DNA of 64,000 nucleotides from Crotalaria pallida. Lineage: Eukaryota; Streptophyta; Magnoliopsida; Fabales; Fabaceae. Shown here piece by piece: positions 12,072 to 23,960 of this stretch. The stretch covers positions 7,752,501 through 7,816,500 of the forward strand of contig CM075650.1 in assembly GCA_037953625.1 (NCBI GenBank). The letters run 5' to 3'. The notes under the pieces are model-generated. The model worked only from the letters and a program-made list of their open reading frames with translations. It was not told where the DNA came from and searched no databases. Within the stretch, counting starts at the first letter, position 1. Each line of letters opens with the position of its first letter. Made by a program: the position numbers and the translations under genes.

Positions 12072-12347
12072 TAGTCATTTAATATAAAATCTTGTTAGCG
12101 CTATGAACAATTTGTATTTATCTAATAAGTGGATGACTTTATCATAGTTTGAGTTTATTCCTATTTTATGTTTATCTTTAGTTGAAACAAATTCATGATA
12201 AGGGTTTCATAGTCATTTAATATAAAATCCTGTTAGGGCTATGAACAATTTGTATTTATCTAATAAGTGGATGACTTTATCATAGTTTGAGTTTATTCCT
12301 ATTTTATGTTTATCTTTAGTTGAAACAAATTCATGATAAGGGTTTCA
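12072..12347 (+). repeat. 138-bp tandem duplication at the copia 5' LTR
   Basis: Positions 12072-12209 and 12210-12347 are near-identical. Each holds about 21 bp of flank (TAGTCATTTAATATAAAATC) followed by the first 117 bp of the LTR. The duplication joins flank and LTR, so it arose after the retrotransposon had inserted. Confidence 0.9.
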
Positions 12348-12474
12348 TTTTTTCCTATAAAATAGGACTCATATGTATTATAAACTTGGCTCTAAGAAGT
12401 GAAATACAATTTCTCCCTACTTCTCTTTTCTCCATCAATCTCTCATGTCTTCTTATTTTCATTAATTCATAACA
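12231..12474 (+). repeat. copia 5' LTR
   Basis: The LTR is 244 bp and ends TCATAACA. It differs from the 3' LTR mainly by a 6-bp insertion near its start (TGTTAGGGCTATGAAC against TGTTATGAAC) and scattered substitutions. Confidence 0.88.
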
Positions 12475-12491
12475 CGTTATCAGCACGAGCG
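12475..12491 (+). other. Putative primer-binding site of the copia element
   Basis: CGTTATCAGCACGAGCG sits immediately after the 5' LTR, where minus-strand priming by a tRNA takes place. It is related to, but not identical with, the common plant initiator-Met site TGGTATCAGAGC. Confidence 0.55.
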
Positions 12492-13571
12492 TTCTTTGCT
12501 CCAAAAGGTGTGTTGAAACTAATACATCAAAGGGTATTGAAGTAAGGTAAACTTTAATACTATTAATGTTTTATTTATTTATTTATTTTTATTCTTTTGA
12601 TATATTATATATTGATCCCAAGTATCAATATTATATGGACATCAACATTTGATAAGAAATGCAAGTTTTTGGGAATTAGATAATTTATCATGTTCATTAA
12701 AAAAAGAAAGAGGTTCATGAAGAACTTTTAAAAAAAAAAAAGAAAATGCAAACAAAAGCAGATTTTATAGTTCTGAAAGAAAAAAAAAAGGAAGAAACTC
12801 ATAAAACCTTTCGCAGTGGACAGGTTGAAAATGACAATGGTAGTGCATTTGGCTATCAGAAATAGCATTATGTGTTCCAAAGACGTACTGGAATTGCTAA
12901 ACAATAGAAATCTTTCGCAATGGTCGCTTATACACTTTGGCGAAAATAAAACCTAAGAGTTGTAGGAATTTAAAAAAAAAAAAAAACAGTACCAAAATAT
13001 TGAAACAAACTCCAATTTTGGTATACCTTTTGCTTTATAAAGTTTGATTGCTGGCAGTGATGGAGACTCTGATTCAACTCAATACAAATCCAACTGTGAG
13101 GCTGTTTCTAAATTGAAACGACAAATAAATGAATACGACAATAATGAGAAAACGAATATGTGCAATAAATAATGGGTCCTAAATAAGGCAGAAGTAATTT
13201 ATAACTCTGCAGTCGTCATCGTGGTACATATACATATACATATTATGTTTGCATTTCAAACTAATGCCAAGCAGTTGGCATATTGGTAGCAACAATCACT
13301 GCACTATGGCAAGTCATGGGTTCAATAGTGACCCTTGCATTCCATTTTATATATTTTCCAAAGAATGATTAAAAAAAATAAAATAGCAAAATTTGTCTGG
13401 GATGGAATTTGAACCCAACCATTTGGGTTGATTGTCTTATTGAACTAATAAAATTTTTATTAAAAAAAATTGTTGTTTTGACTTAGTGTCGTACTCGGGA
13501 TCCCACGGGCCATTTCAATCGCACCAGTCACTGGGTTATTGTACCTTTATTGATGAAATCAATATGTGATA

Positions 13572-13844
13572 CTCCCTTCGTCCCTAAATATAAAGCCACT
13601 TTTGGGGATTTCAGGTCTATTAGGAAAGTGAAATAATTTAGTTAATTGTATTGAAAATGTGAACTTTTGATATGTAATTTCAAAATTACCCCTATTAATA
13701 TTATTGGGAATCTAAAAAGTGTTAAATAAATAGGGGTGTTTGTGGAAAAAAGTAATTAATAATCATTGAAAATTGGTATGGGGCTTTATAAATAGGGACA
13801 AAATAAAAGTGTCAAGAGCGCTTTATATTTAGGGACGGAGAGAG
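13572..13844. mobile_element. Stowaway-like MITE inside the copia element
   Basis: Ends are CTCCCTTCGTCCCTAAATAT and the inverted ATATTTAGGGACGGAGAGAG, bordered by TA on both sides (13570-13571 and 13845-13846). The element is 273 bp. Its interior is closely similar to the copy at 20933-21205. Confidence 0.9.
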
Positions 13845-14024
13845 TATCATTTTATTAAATTGGATAATTTCACTATTATATCAATAAGTTTTAATTTTAA
13901 TACAAATATTTATTTGGTAGTGATAATTATTATTTGATGTATCAAGGATATTTCTAATGTGCCATAAATTATTAGTTTTAAATGTTAGCACGTTTATTTT
14001 TATGATGCAAAGACAGTCAAACAA

Positions 14025-14142
14025 TCCCAGCTGGGAGACCCCTACCGCTTAGTGCGAGCTCAGTTGGGTCGGACCGGATGAGTCGGATTTTGGGTAAACC
14101 AGATCCGGGTACCCGTTGGTATACAACACAAAAAAAAAAAAA
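14025..14142 (+). mobile_element. Short SINE-like retroposon with 16-bp TSD
   Basis: A 118-bp GC-rich insert ending in an A run is flanked by identical 16-bp copies AAAGACAGTCAAACAA (14009-14024 and 14143-14158). It begins TCCCAGCTGGGAGACCCCTA and contains a CCGGATGAGTCGGATTTTGG segment. A convincing tRNA box B is not obvious, so its source RNA is unknown. It sits inside the decayed copia element and is therefore younger than it. Confidence 0.8.
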
Positions 14143-16189
14143 AAAGACAGTCAAACAAGTATGATTTTACTTTTAAAAAAATAATTTTCTTTATTTTGCC
14201 TTATATATTTAATTGTGTTTCTTGTCAATTATTATTGAACTTTATGTTGAAACATGAATCTTTATTTGATATAATTTTTTGTTATTGTTCCCTAATGATC
14301 TCCCTATGAGTTGTTTTGAAAGTTATATAAGGAAGATTATGCTTCATCAAGTTGACTTGTATCTTATGTCGGCTTCTATTTTCTTGGCTCTACACACATG
14401 TTGAGTAGTATATTTTCCGAGGTTAGTTACAAAATTTTTATAGCTATTGTCATATTAAGAATATGCATAAGTGGAGAAATTTATCCTAAATGAGTACATG
14501 TATGTGTCTTGTCGTTTTGTTTTTCAATATAGAATTATAAGAATGCGATAATCTCACAACATGAAATTTATGTGTTTCTTTATTGGAATGTTTTAAAAAT
14601 ATTAGTGATGAAAAATTCTTATATTTTTCTATTGAAAATGATTACTTACATTATGATAAAGAAAAGAATTTTCCAATATAATTATGGATATACTTGTGCA
14701 GTTGTTTATACTATCGAGTGACGTCAATATACTTGTGTGAATATAATATTATTGAATGGTATTGATTACATATGTTTTTTGGAGATATTTGATGCTCGTT
14801 AGTTTTAACAAGTAAAAACTATGCATGATCTCATATGATCTTGTTTTGAATTCTATTTTCAAAATAAATATTTTTGTGATATTTCCAAAAATTACATCTC
14901 CACTTAAATATACTATTTGAAAAGTATAAAAAAATAATAATTTAATAACATGTGTTAGATATATAAATTGGCTATTGAAAATATGTATTTCTTTTGTGAG
15001 AAATTTATTAATTTTTTTCATTGTCATTGTTGAAATAATTAGATTGGAATGTACGAATCACATAAATAATTGATCACATGTATACATAATATATTTTTAT
15101 AACAAAAAGTTTATGGATATAAAAAAATTTTAAAATAGCATATTGTAATTTTTTTTTATTGGGGTTAACAATGTGTTATTATGTAGTGGATCACGAATAA
15201 ATATACCAAAGGTATATGTAAAATTTTATTTTCAAAATAGTTTAGTATATTTTATCAAAATTAATTGTTCCAATATTTATTTTAGTGAACTTGAGGACAA
15301 GGAGTGTTAGTGCATTATCTTTTAATCTTTTATACAAGTATGTCTATATAATATACTCAATTAAAAAAATAAAAAAAAAATCAAAACATAGTTTATGATG
15401 TAACCTTTTCATACTTACTTGTTTTACATTAATTTGCAATATTAACTTTAATAGAGTATTTTTATGGTGGAACTAGTTTATTCGAAATGTTCCACAAAAT
15501 GTTTCTTTCATACTCTACTAGTTATACAAAAAAAATTTCTATTTAGTATTGCTAGAAGCTGTTGTTAACACTATATTTGTGTACGATGATAATTTAGAGC
15601 TATAAAAGAGTTGTTATCCAGAGGTACGGTATTGGAAAATTTTTCAGTTTACACGTATATAGTACAATTGAAATACCTCATATCGTAAAACCAAAAGTTT
15701 ATAAACTAGAAGTTTATAAATTATAATTTTTTTTGGCTTGACTGGTTAGACCATCCCGGATCAACTATAGGATGCGAAAAAGAAAAAAATAAATAATTAA
15801 AACTTATGATGTTATCCAAAGAAGAATCCGAAATTTCTTCAATCTGATTATCTCAATGTGCTAATAATTGTTCCTAAAGAAAGTTTATTCGGCCATCACC
15901 ATAAAATTTGGATTGAATCTGGAATGAATACAATGTGATATTTATGTGTCATTACTTCCATCATGAGGATCATTTAGGTATTTTATATTTTTAATTGATG
16001 CATCAACTGGATGGTCACATAATTCTTCATTGGCAATTCGCAACCAGAAGTTTGCGAGATTACTTATGCAATTGTATCATCCAAAATTTAGTTATTAATT
16101 ATTGTATGATTATTGTCATTACTAATTGGGAACATGTATGACACTGATTCGCATCTAGCCATTAAAATTATCATGAGTTTCCCCTTTTA

Positions 16190-16330
16190 CATATGATTTT
16201 TGGTCAGAAACCTAATATTTCTCATCTAAGAACTTTTGGATGTGCAGTATATTTTCCACCACAATGCACTAAAATGGGACCTCAAAGAAGGTTGGGAATA
16301 TATGTTGGATATGAATCTTCATCCATGATA
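16190..16330 (+). pseudogene. copia integrase C-terminal remnant
   Basis: Plus-strand translation shows a block of the NISHLRTFGCAVYFPP type followed by RRLGIYVGYES, the conserved region just after the copia integrase core. It is flanked by stops. The remainder to about 17000 is frame-broken polyprotein. Confidence 0.75.
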
Positions 16331-17029
16331 AAATAACTCAAACCAACAACAAGAGAGTCATTCATGGATCGATTTTCGATCATCGTTTTGATGAATTTGT
16401 TTTCCCAACATTAGGGGGAGAAAATAAGCAGTTGGAAAAAGAAATTATTTGGAAAGAGTTATCGTTATATTATCTTGATCCTCGAACAAAACAATTTGAA
16501 CTTAAGTTCAAAAGATAATTCATTTTCAAAATTTAGATAACCAATTGTCAGACGTATTTACTGACCTAAAAAAAGTGACTAAGTCACGTATTCCAGCTGC
16601 TAATGCTCTAATGAAATTGATGTCCCTCTTGGACAAATTAAAATTGCAAATGAGTATGAGACACGCTTGAAGCGTGTCACATCTATCGGTTCCAAAATTT
16701 TAAAAAAAATTAATTACAAAAATCCTCGAAAAAGAAAGGAGTAAAGAAATAAGATGGTCAATTCGAGGATGTAGAGACTCTTGAAGAGTCCTTAGACATA
16801 ATTAATAGTTCAGTTCAAGACGAAACTCAGGTACCTGAAAAGTGTGAAAACAAAGAGATCTCAAAAAATTATGTCATGACTGAAATACAATGAAACCGAA
16901 ATGAAGTCAATGTTGACGATGCTTTTACATATGATATAGCGCTTAAATTATATAAAATGAGGATCATGCATCAAATTCTATTAAGGAATATAGACAAAGA
17001 AATGATTAACCAAAATGGAAAGACACAAT

Positions 17030-18420
17030 TGAGGCATAATTTAATTCGCTTGAAAAGCGACAACTATTTGGACCTATAGTCCGTACACCTAAAGGTGTAA
17101 AGCCAGATGAATACAAATGTGTTTTTGTACATAAGCAAAATTGTAAAGAAGAAATTATGAGATATAAAGCAAGATTGATTGCCCAAAGAAGTTCACAAAG
17201 ATCTGGCATTGATTGTGAGGAATAATACTTCCCTATGGTGGATGCAAGTATTTTTTGATACTTGATTAGTCTAGCAATATATAAAGGATTCAATTTGTGT
17301 CAAATGATGTTATAGCAGATTTTTATGGCTAACTTGATTAATAACATATATATGAATACCCCTTAACGATTCAATATGCTCGAAGCATATGCTTGAACCA
17401 TTTAATATGGTTAAAACATATCCATGGATAATTAAAATGTTTGAAGCATAAAGTATAAAATGACGACATGTGCTCTTTAATTAGTTAAATTGCAAACTGC
17501 AATAATTTTGAACCTATAGTTCAAACTCCAAGAGATTTTTAATAGACTCGAAGTTTTAATTCTAGCAAACATAAAATGCATTATATGTTTGTAGCCATTA
17601 TCATGGTTCATTCGAGAATGATATCATTATATTAATATGAGAAATTGCAGAAGAATTAAGGATATTGATACATACATGTATATATCTATTTATGTTTAGC
17701 TAATAATTTATGTTTTTTTAGTTATACATTGTTTGATTTATATATATGATATCATGTCATGCAATTTATACTTTTTGTGTTTTTCTTTTATTTTAGTATC
17801 TATATATTATTATTTCAATATTGTTTGAATTACCTAAAGTTAAAGGAAACATTTCAAAATGAAATACCTCTACCTGAGGATTTAACATTTAGCAAATTGA
17901 ATTTGTGCCTATCAAGTTGGGGAAAACAACTCTTAAAGTGATTTGCTTTGATAAATAACAAGTAATTTATATGTTAATCTCTGTTTGATTATTAAATGTC
18001 GTACGTGACTTAATATGTCATCTGATATTAATTTATTAGCAAAATATTGTTATTCATTCACAGGAAGATGTTGGAATGAAGCTAAGCACACATTTTAGTA
18101 TGTTAAATTGAATAAAAGTCTTTATGTTTTGAAGTAAATTGAGATGTGGTATAATCGTATAAGTGAATATTTAATCAACGAAGGATATAAAATGGTCGAA
18201 TTTGTCCATGTATTTTTATGAAAAGATGTGGCAATAAATTTGTTATAATTGATGTTTACGTTGATGATTTGAATATTGTTGGAATTTCTGAAGAGATTCC
18301 AAAGGTTAAAAATTGCTTAAAAAGAGTTTGAAATGAAGGATTTGGAAAGAACAAAATTTTGTCTTGAATTACAAATGGAATATTTAATGAGATTTTGGTA
18401 TATCTTGAAACTTATGCTGC
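17030..18420 (+). pseudogene. copia reverse transcriptase remnant
   Basis: The first block (17060-17340) translates as conserved copia RT: a GVKPDEYKCVFVHKQN-type segment, RYKARLIAQ, then a stop, followed by LISLAIYKGFN. A second block (18110-18400) contains NKSLYVLK, a VDD-type catalytic site readable only after frame changes, and FEMKDLERTKFCLELQME. About 800 bp between them has lost coding sense, and the RNase H domain is missing. Numerous stops show that it is inactive. Confidence 0.8.
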
Positions 18421-18670
18421 AAAAGTAATGGTGTAATATCTCAGAGATAATTGTTCGCATCAGGGGGAGAAATAAATACGCACTGCACTCTTTTTCCCTT
18501 AGTCACGGTTTTTTCCCGATGGGTTTTCCTGACAAGGTTTTTAATGAGTCAGCATCCTATTACGTAAGAAGAATTGTGTACTCTTTCTCCTTCGCTCATT
18601 TTTCTCATAGGGCTTTTCTTAGGAAGGTTTTTAAAGAGGCATGTTCTCTTAATAGTCATCCAAGGGGGAG

Positions 18671-18908
18671 TGTTATGAACAATTTGTATTTATCTAATAA
18701 GTGGATGACTCTATCATAGTTTGAGTTTATCCCTACTTTATGTTTATCTTTAGTTGAAACAAATTCATGATAAGGGTTTCATTTTTTCCTATAAAATAGC
18801 ACTCAAAAGTATTGTAAACTTGGCTCTAAGAAGTGAAATACAATTTCTCCCTACTTCTCTTTTCTCCCTCAATCTCTTATGTCTTCTTATTTTTATTAAC
18901 TCATAACA
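18671..18908 (+). repeat. copia 3' LTR
   Basis: The 238-bp repeat starts TGTTATGAACAATTTG directly after the purine tract and ends TCATAACA. Visible substitutions against the 5' LTR indicate moderate age. Confidence 0.9.
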
Positions 18909-19372
18909 TTTAGATCTTTTTCAAGAATTATACTAAATCAAAAGTCAAAGGTTCGATTCTTAAAATCAATTCAAAATGTTTATCCACCTTAAGAAAATGA
19001 AAGTATTTCCTAACTAGCCGCGATAACTTTTTGCATTGTGCACAATGCACTTGATACTTCAAGGCATGCTAAATGATAGGAGGGAAGTTGTTTGAATCGC
19101 ATCAAAATATGATGTTGAATGTAATTTTTCTTTAAGTACTAAAGTCATACCCTACCTAATTGTTATAGCTTTTAATCGACCTTACAATTTAGGGATCATA
19201 AAAAATGTATTTATACAAAAATTTGATATAAAAGGTTAGTGTAGTGTTATTGAAACCTAAGTGAATCAACCAAATGGACTTTAGTTTGATCATCTTCAAT
19301 GGACGATTATACAGCTAAAACCTGCCGAAAAAATGGCCAACTCCTCCAATATGAACTAGGTCGGTCTATATA
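18909..19372. other. Intergenic, nothing recognised
   Basis: Non-coding sequence between two retroelement remnants. No RNA gene or transposon end was identified. Confidence 0.4.
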
Positions 19373-20052
19373 TGTTCGGGGAGGATGATTTGGAAGGTTG
19401 ATTAGTTGACTTGGAGTGACGTGCATGCTGATTGAACTATTCGACTAGGACTGACCTTGACTTACCCCCAGGTGGGGTCCCTGCGCTTTCTTTGACGCTC
19501 AAGTCAGAGGAGTGTATAAATCATGATTGAGTACAAAGCATAATGCAATAATATTAAACAGTGATAGTGAAGGAGAGTAAAGAGAGTAGAGAGTATTTTT
19601 GACTTACTGTAGAAAGTGAAACAGATGAATAGTGATTTTTGACTTACTGTTCCTTTGAAGAGGAGGAGGTATTTATAGGCGCATTGGGTGAGGCCTTGGG
19701 CTTGGGCCAGTGTTAATGGTCGTGTCAACCTCGGATGAGTGAGCTTCCATGTCAAGCGGGGGAAAGGACACTTAAAGTGACTGATGGACAGGAAAACAAC
19801 GAAATCTTGCAAGTGATGGCCAATTGACCTTAGCCAACCGCCCTTGATTATACGATCGATCAACCTTCATGTCTCAATCGGCCATTATGCCACGTGACGT
19901 GTTGACGTGATCGGCCTCTCTATGTCCAATCAGTCATCCTAACGTGTTAGCCCGATCGTCCTCTTCAAAGTCCAATCGACCATCATGCAATGTGGATGCT
20001 AAGTTGGTGATTAGGATAGAGGGTGAGGAAAATGAGAAACCACCTCAAAACA
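19373..20052 (-). repeat. LTR (3') of an antisense retrotransposon remnant
   Basis: The roughly 680-bp segment has TGTT at the left and AACA at the right. To its right, the minus strand reads a purine tract of the type CTGGGGGCAAA, as expected for a PPT next to a 3' LTR. A minus-strand TATA box (plus-strand ATTTATA, 19671-19677) with a CCAAT motif upstream marks the LTR promoter. The matching 5' LTR and target duplication are absent. Confidence 0.55.
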
Positions 20053-20640
20053 TTTGCCCCCAGGCCGGGAGGTCGGTCTAATAGTCGTGGATGGCTTACG
20101 GTCTAAGAGTAAGGAGAACAGGAAGTGTATCGACACTAGTGAGGAGAATAGGAAGTTCATCCCTTTTGGCTGCTTGGATACATGTAACGAGAACAGGAAG
20201 TGTGTTGACACTAGTAGCTTAGTTACTAGCCGGTGGTGAGCTTGGAGTCGACTAACCTTTTGGATTGGCCTATTAGGCATAGTCTTGATATTCGCAAAAG
20301 ACGGTATGTTAGGCATAGCCCGATCTTATGATTGGCTCAAACCTATTTGCTGAGTGAGCTTGCAAGATTTGTCATGAACCTTTAGGGTGGCCTAAGTCTA
20401 TGGGATAGGCTAAGAACATTTAGGGCTGCGAGATCGACCACAAACCTTTGGGGTCGGCTAAGACTGGGAGATCAGCCATAAATCTTTGGGATCGGCCTAA
20501 GACTGCTAGATCGACCATAAGCCTGCAAGATTTGGCCACAAACCTTTGGGGTCGGACTAAGTTTATGGGATAGGCTACAAACCTTTGCGGTCGGCCACTA
20601 GGCTTTTCACCACATGTCAGCTAAGCATTTGTCTTGAAGG
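20053..20640 (-). repeat. Internal stub with degenerate tandem repeats
   Basis: Non-coding DNA next to the LTR. Between 20364 and 20610 a unit of about 40 bp containing AAACCTTTGGGGTCGG recurs in degenerate form at least five times, alternating with GATCGACCA-like and TATGGGATAGGCTA-like pieces. A GAGAACAGGAAGTGT motif occurs twice at about 20115 and 20190. Tandem repeats next to the 3' LTR are common in Tat-lineage elements. Assignment to that lineage is inference. Confidence 0.5.
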
Positions 20641-20932
20641 GCATGGGGCCTTAGGTTCAAAAACTAGATCATTAATTTTTTGCCCCACTATTGAATTTTT
20701 TACTCCCGTTTATTCGTGAAAAAGAACAAAAATATTCTTAATGTTAAATAATTTTCGACTTTAGGATGTCAGAAATTAAAAAAATATACTTCCAACATAC
20801 TCATATTGGAAACATATTCTGACTCACGAGTGTGGGAAGTGCAAATTTTTGCACTTTTGACACTGGAGAGTGGAAAATGAATCTTTCATAAAAACATGGT
20901 TGGTACTCATGAATCCTTAAAGATACTTAGTA

Positions 20933-21205
20933 CTCTGTCCGTTCCTATTTATAAGACCATTTTTGGGAGATTTCACGTCCATTAGGAATGTGGAATAATT
21001 TAGTTAATTGTATTGGAAATGTGAACTTTTGATATGTATTTTCAAAATTACCCCTATTAATATTATTGGGAATCTAAAAAGTGTTAAATAAATAGGGGCG
21101 TTTTTGGAAAAAATAATTAATGCTCATTGAAAATTGGTAAAGGATCTTATAAATAGGGACAAAATAAAAATGTCAAAAGGATCTTATATTTAGAGAACGG
21201 GGGAG
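20933..21205. mobile_element. Stowaway-like MITE
   Basis: Left end CTCTGTCCGTTCCTATTTAT, right end carrying TAGAGAACGGGGGAG, TA at both borders, 273 bp. The interior (for example the ACCCCTATTAATATTATTGG block) is shared with the copy at 13572-13844. Confidence 0.88.
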
Positions 21206-21207
21206 TA

Positions 21208-22222
21208 ATATTAATCGTCGTTGCATTCAAATTAAACCAAATGCAATTTTAAGTTTAATGTCTCCTGTTGCATAATCTAAATACCTACCTTGCCTTGTCA
21301 AACAGTCATGACCTATGACTCGTGAGGGAGCAGAAACATATTATGAAAAATAGGAAAGAACAAAGAACAAGCACTATAGCTAAATTGTAAGCAAAACTGA
21401 AACTAGAATGGCCATGAACCGTCCTTCGATTGAACTCACGGTGAAAATGATGCTCATCTTTTCTGTTCACGGTGTTCTTCATTTACCACCACATCATAGA
21501 CTTCTACCGACCAACCCACGTTGGTTAAACATTGCCCATTCACCAATAGTAAAGAAATTAGTTAATCCTTATTTGTGAGAAAGGAGATGAGATATGCATC
21601 AACCAACATGTACCAATCATGTTTTTACGAAGTTTTGACTTCCTATCCTTCAATATTGGAAGTATAAAAATTATCACTTTTGAAATTGTTGAGTCGAAAC
21701 TTTTTTTTTTATATGGATACGTCGAAAATTTATTTTATTTTAAATTTTTTGACATTCTAAAATCGAAAACTATTTAATAATGCTAAAAGTATTTTGATTT
21801 TTTTTTCACGAATAAATGGAAACAAAACATTTCAAGGGAAAAAAAAAATCAAAACTCAATATTAAAACTCCTGAATTGAGTCCTAAATGACATGGTATCC
21901 ATATCATACATTTCGTCAGCCCAATTTAACAAATCAACAAAGCCCAAATGGTTTTCGAGTAAAATTGAGCTGCCTATTTAATTAAGATTGATCTATAAAA
22001 GATTGGTTTTCGAATAATTTTGATATCTCTAATCTCTTCCTTATTTGTAGTTGAATTTAATGTAGTATCCTAATGGGTACAAGGACGTAAGGATGTAATG
22101 GATCAAATTGGGTTGGTTTTTGAGAAGGTTAAGTATACCTGATTCAATCAAAATAGATTGGGTTGATGAATTGCTCTATATTTAAGTGTCGAAACCGAAT
22201 AAATCCAAAACGTAGAAATTCA
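21208..22222. other. Intergenic, nothing recognised
   Basis: AT-rich sequence with homopolymer runs. No gene or element end could be supported. Confidence 0.4.
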
Positions 22223-22232
22223 GGTTTAGTTG

Positions 22233-22452
22233 GTTTTTTTTTGGGTTTGTACTCTTTGGGTAGTACCACAGGTATCCCCAATAGCATCCTTAATATTAGG
22301 GAATCCTTGAGACTAATCATGCACGAGGTCGCGTCTCATGCCTCTCCCAGCAGAATGTTTTATCCGGGAATCGAACCCGAGTCTACTAGTCTCAGGCCCC
22401 TTTCCCACATTCTCAAGTGGTTAGATCGCACCACTTGAACCAACCCCCGTTG
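22233..22452 (-). mobile_element. tRNA-derived SINE (reverse), copy 2
   Basis: The minus strand begins CAACGGGGGTTGGTTCAAGTGG (box A region), has box B CGGGTTCGATTCC and ends in an A run. It aligns in structure with the copy at 4015-4230. GGTTTAGTTGG (22223-22233) and GGTTGAGTTGG (22457-22467) may be a diverged target duplication. Confidence 0.7.
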
Positions 22453-22835
22453 ATCGGGTTGAGTTGGTTTGGGTGATTGGGTCTATGTATCCTCATTTCC
22501 AAAATTTAAGAAATAAATACAAAAATAAAATTATCACGAACAACACAACTACAAAATTTAGGATTAAGTCATGAACTACAATCAAATTGTCCATAAGCAG
22601 TCATATAAAATCTTCTAGTATCATACATTAAATTATTGAAACACATGATAAATAAAAGTAGTCCACCCTCCAACAAGATATGAAAAAAGAATTGTTAGCC
22701 CTTGGGTTTTTCATATTTCTTATGATTGTTTCAAGGTGGAAGGTTTAAGTAGTAAATACTAAGTACTAACTTAATTCTTTTTTGAGCATATAATAGCTAA
22801 GGCCTATGCATAACATGCATTAATAAATTAATATA

Positions 22836-23073
22836 CTCCCTCTGTCTCATAAAGTTAGTAAAAAACATAGAAAATTTATGTACCAAATTAAAGTTAAAAT
22901 AGTAAATAAAAAAATTAAAATTGCGGTGTATATTCTACGATTGGTTAATTAAGGAAACATGCATTAAATACTTGCTTTGGTAATTGGTTGATTTGGGGGA
23001 CAATGCATTAAAAGCATGTTCCCTTATTTTTGTTGAATTTTCAAAAATTTACTAATTTTTGGGACGGAAGGAG
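22836..23073. mobile_element. Stowaway-like MITE, second family
   Basis: Ends CTCCCTCTGTCTCATAAAGT and TTTTTGGGACGGAAGGAG are inverted repeats with TA on both sides; the element is 238 bp. The interior is unlike the 273-bp copies, so it belongs to a different subfamily. Confidence 0.85.
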
Positions 23074-23539
23074 TAAATAAAATAAATTTGAGTCAACGGA
23101 TTGGTTAGGATTTGGTTGATTGGTTTTTAAAAGAATAAACTCACGATCCAACCCATACTTGATTGGGTTGCTAAAAAATCCACCAAACCCATTAAACCGA
23201 CCCAGTCAAGCATTAGGTTGGTTCGGATTTAGCGGATTCGCGGATAAAACGATACTAAACTATCAAACATTCATTGCATACTAATTTTACAATAAATATT
23301 TAAAAATGAGTTTTCTTAAAGACTACTAAGGATAAGAATCGATGAGTGGATATATTATCTTGAAAAAAATAAAAATATTTGACTTTTTATTTATTAAATT
23401 CATCATTCTTTGTGAAACATATCCATTTATAGGTATTTATATATTTCCAATCTGAAGTTAAAAAAATCTTGTAAAAAAATAACGGGAAGCTAACCAAATG
23501 CACAATTCAATGAGAGTACAATGTCTAAAAAACATGGAT

Positions 23540-23960
23540 AAGACCCAAATGGGTTTGGCATAGTGGAAGAATGCTAGGACCATAAGGATATTGAAAACCC
23601 ATAAGATCATAAGGTCATAGGCTTGAATCATTATGGAAAAAATCCTTGGAGAGGCACCCAGGGACGGAGCTTTTAAGGAGCAGGTGGGAGCTCCTGCTCC
23701 CCCTCAATTGTCGAAAACTTTAATACATGTACATTATATTATCATCTTCTAGTGTCACTTGCTTTTGTGTTGTAGTGGTTTGTCAGTTGGCCTTTGGAAT
23801 CGAACCCCCACTCTTTCGGTCATTCTAGTCATACCTTACCAACAAGCCAACAAAATTCTTATACCAAATATAATCAAATTTTATATCTAAACATTAAAAC
23901 TTTTGTGCACCCCCTAAATTTTCTATCAAGCTCAGCCATGTTCCTCCAGATATCGGGACT
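23540..23960. mobile_element. Composite SINE-like / TIR-like repeat cluster
   Basis: 23548-23645 has a weak box-A-like TGGCATAGTGG and a box-B-like GGCTTGAATC. At 23661 a CAGGGACGGAGC end appears, a start seen in many small plant DNA transposons, with an imperfect counterpart (AGCTCAGCCATGTTCCT) near 23930-23947. Inside, the minus strand carries a tRNA-like piece (GTTGGCTTGTTGGTAAGG and GGTTCGATTCC, 23780-23855). Borders are not certain. Confidence 0.4.

Larger units (their letters stand above)
12231..18908 (+). mobile_element. Decayed Ty1/copia LTR retrotransposon
   Basis: Paired LTRs (12231-12474 and 18671-18908) enclose 6.2 kb. A tRNA-primer-like site (CGTTATCAGCACGAGCG) follows the left LTR directly, and a purine tract (AAGGGGGAG, 18662-18670) precedes the right one. 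The 5' third of the interior has no gag and instead holds a Stowaway MITE and a SINE-like insertion. Integrase and RT remnants on the plus strand lie at 16190-18450. All frames are broken. No target duplication is visible, perhaps because of the rearranged left flank. Confidence 0.85.

Noticed and set aside
13266..13450. SINE-like piece with box-A/B-like words in the copia interior
   Set aside because: TGGCATATTGG and GGTTCAATAG are only weak promoter matches and no target duplication was found.
17006..17293. 95-codon minus-strand frame
   Set aside because: Antisense shadow of the copia reverse transcriptase remnant on the plus strand.
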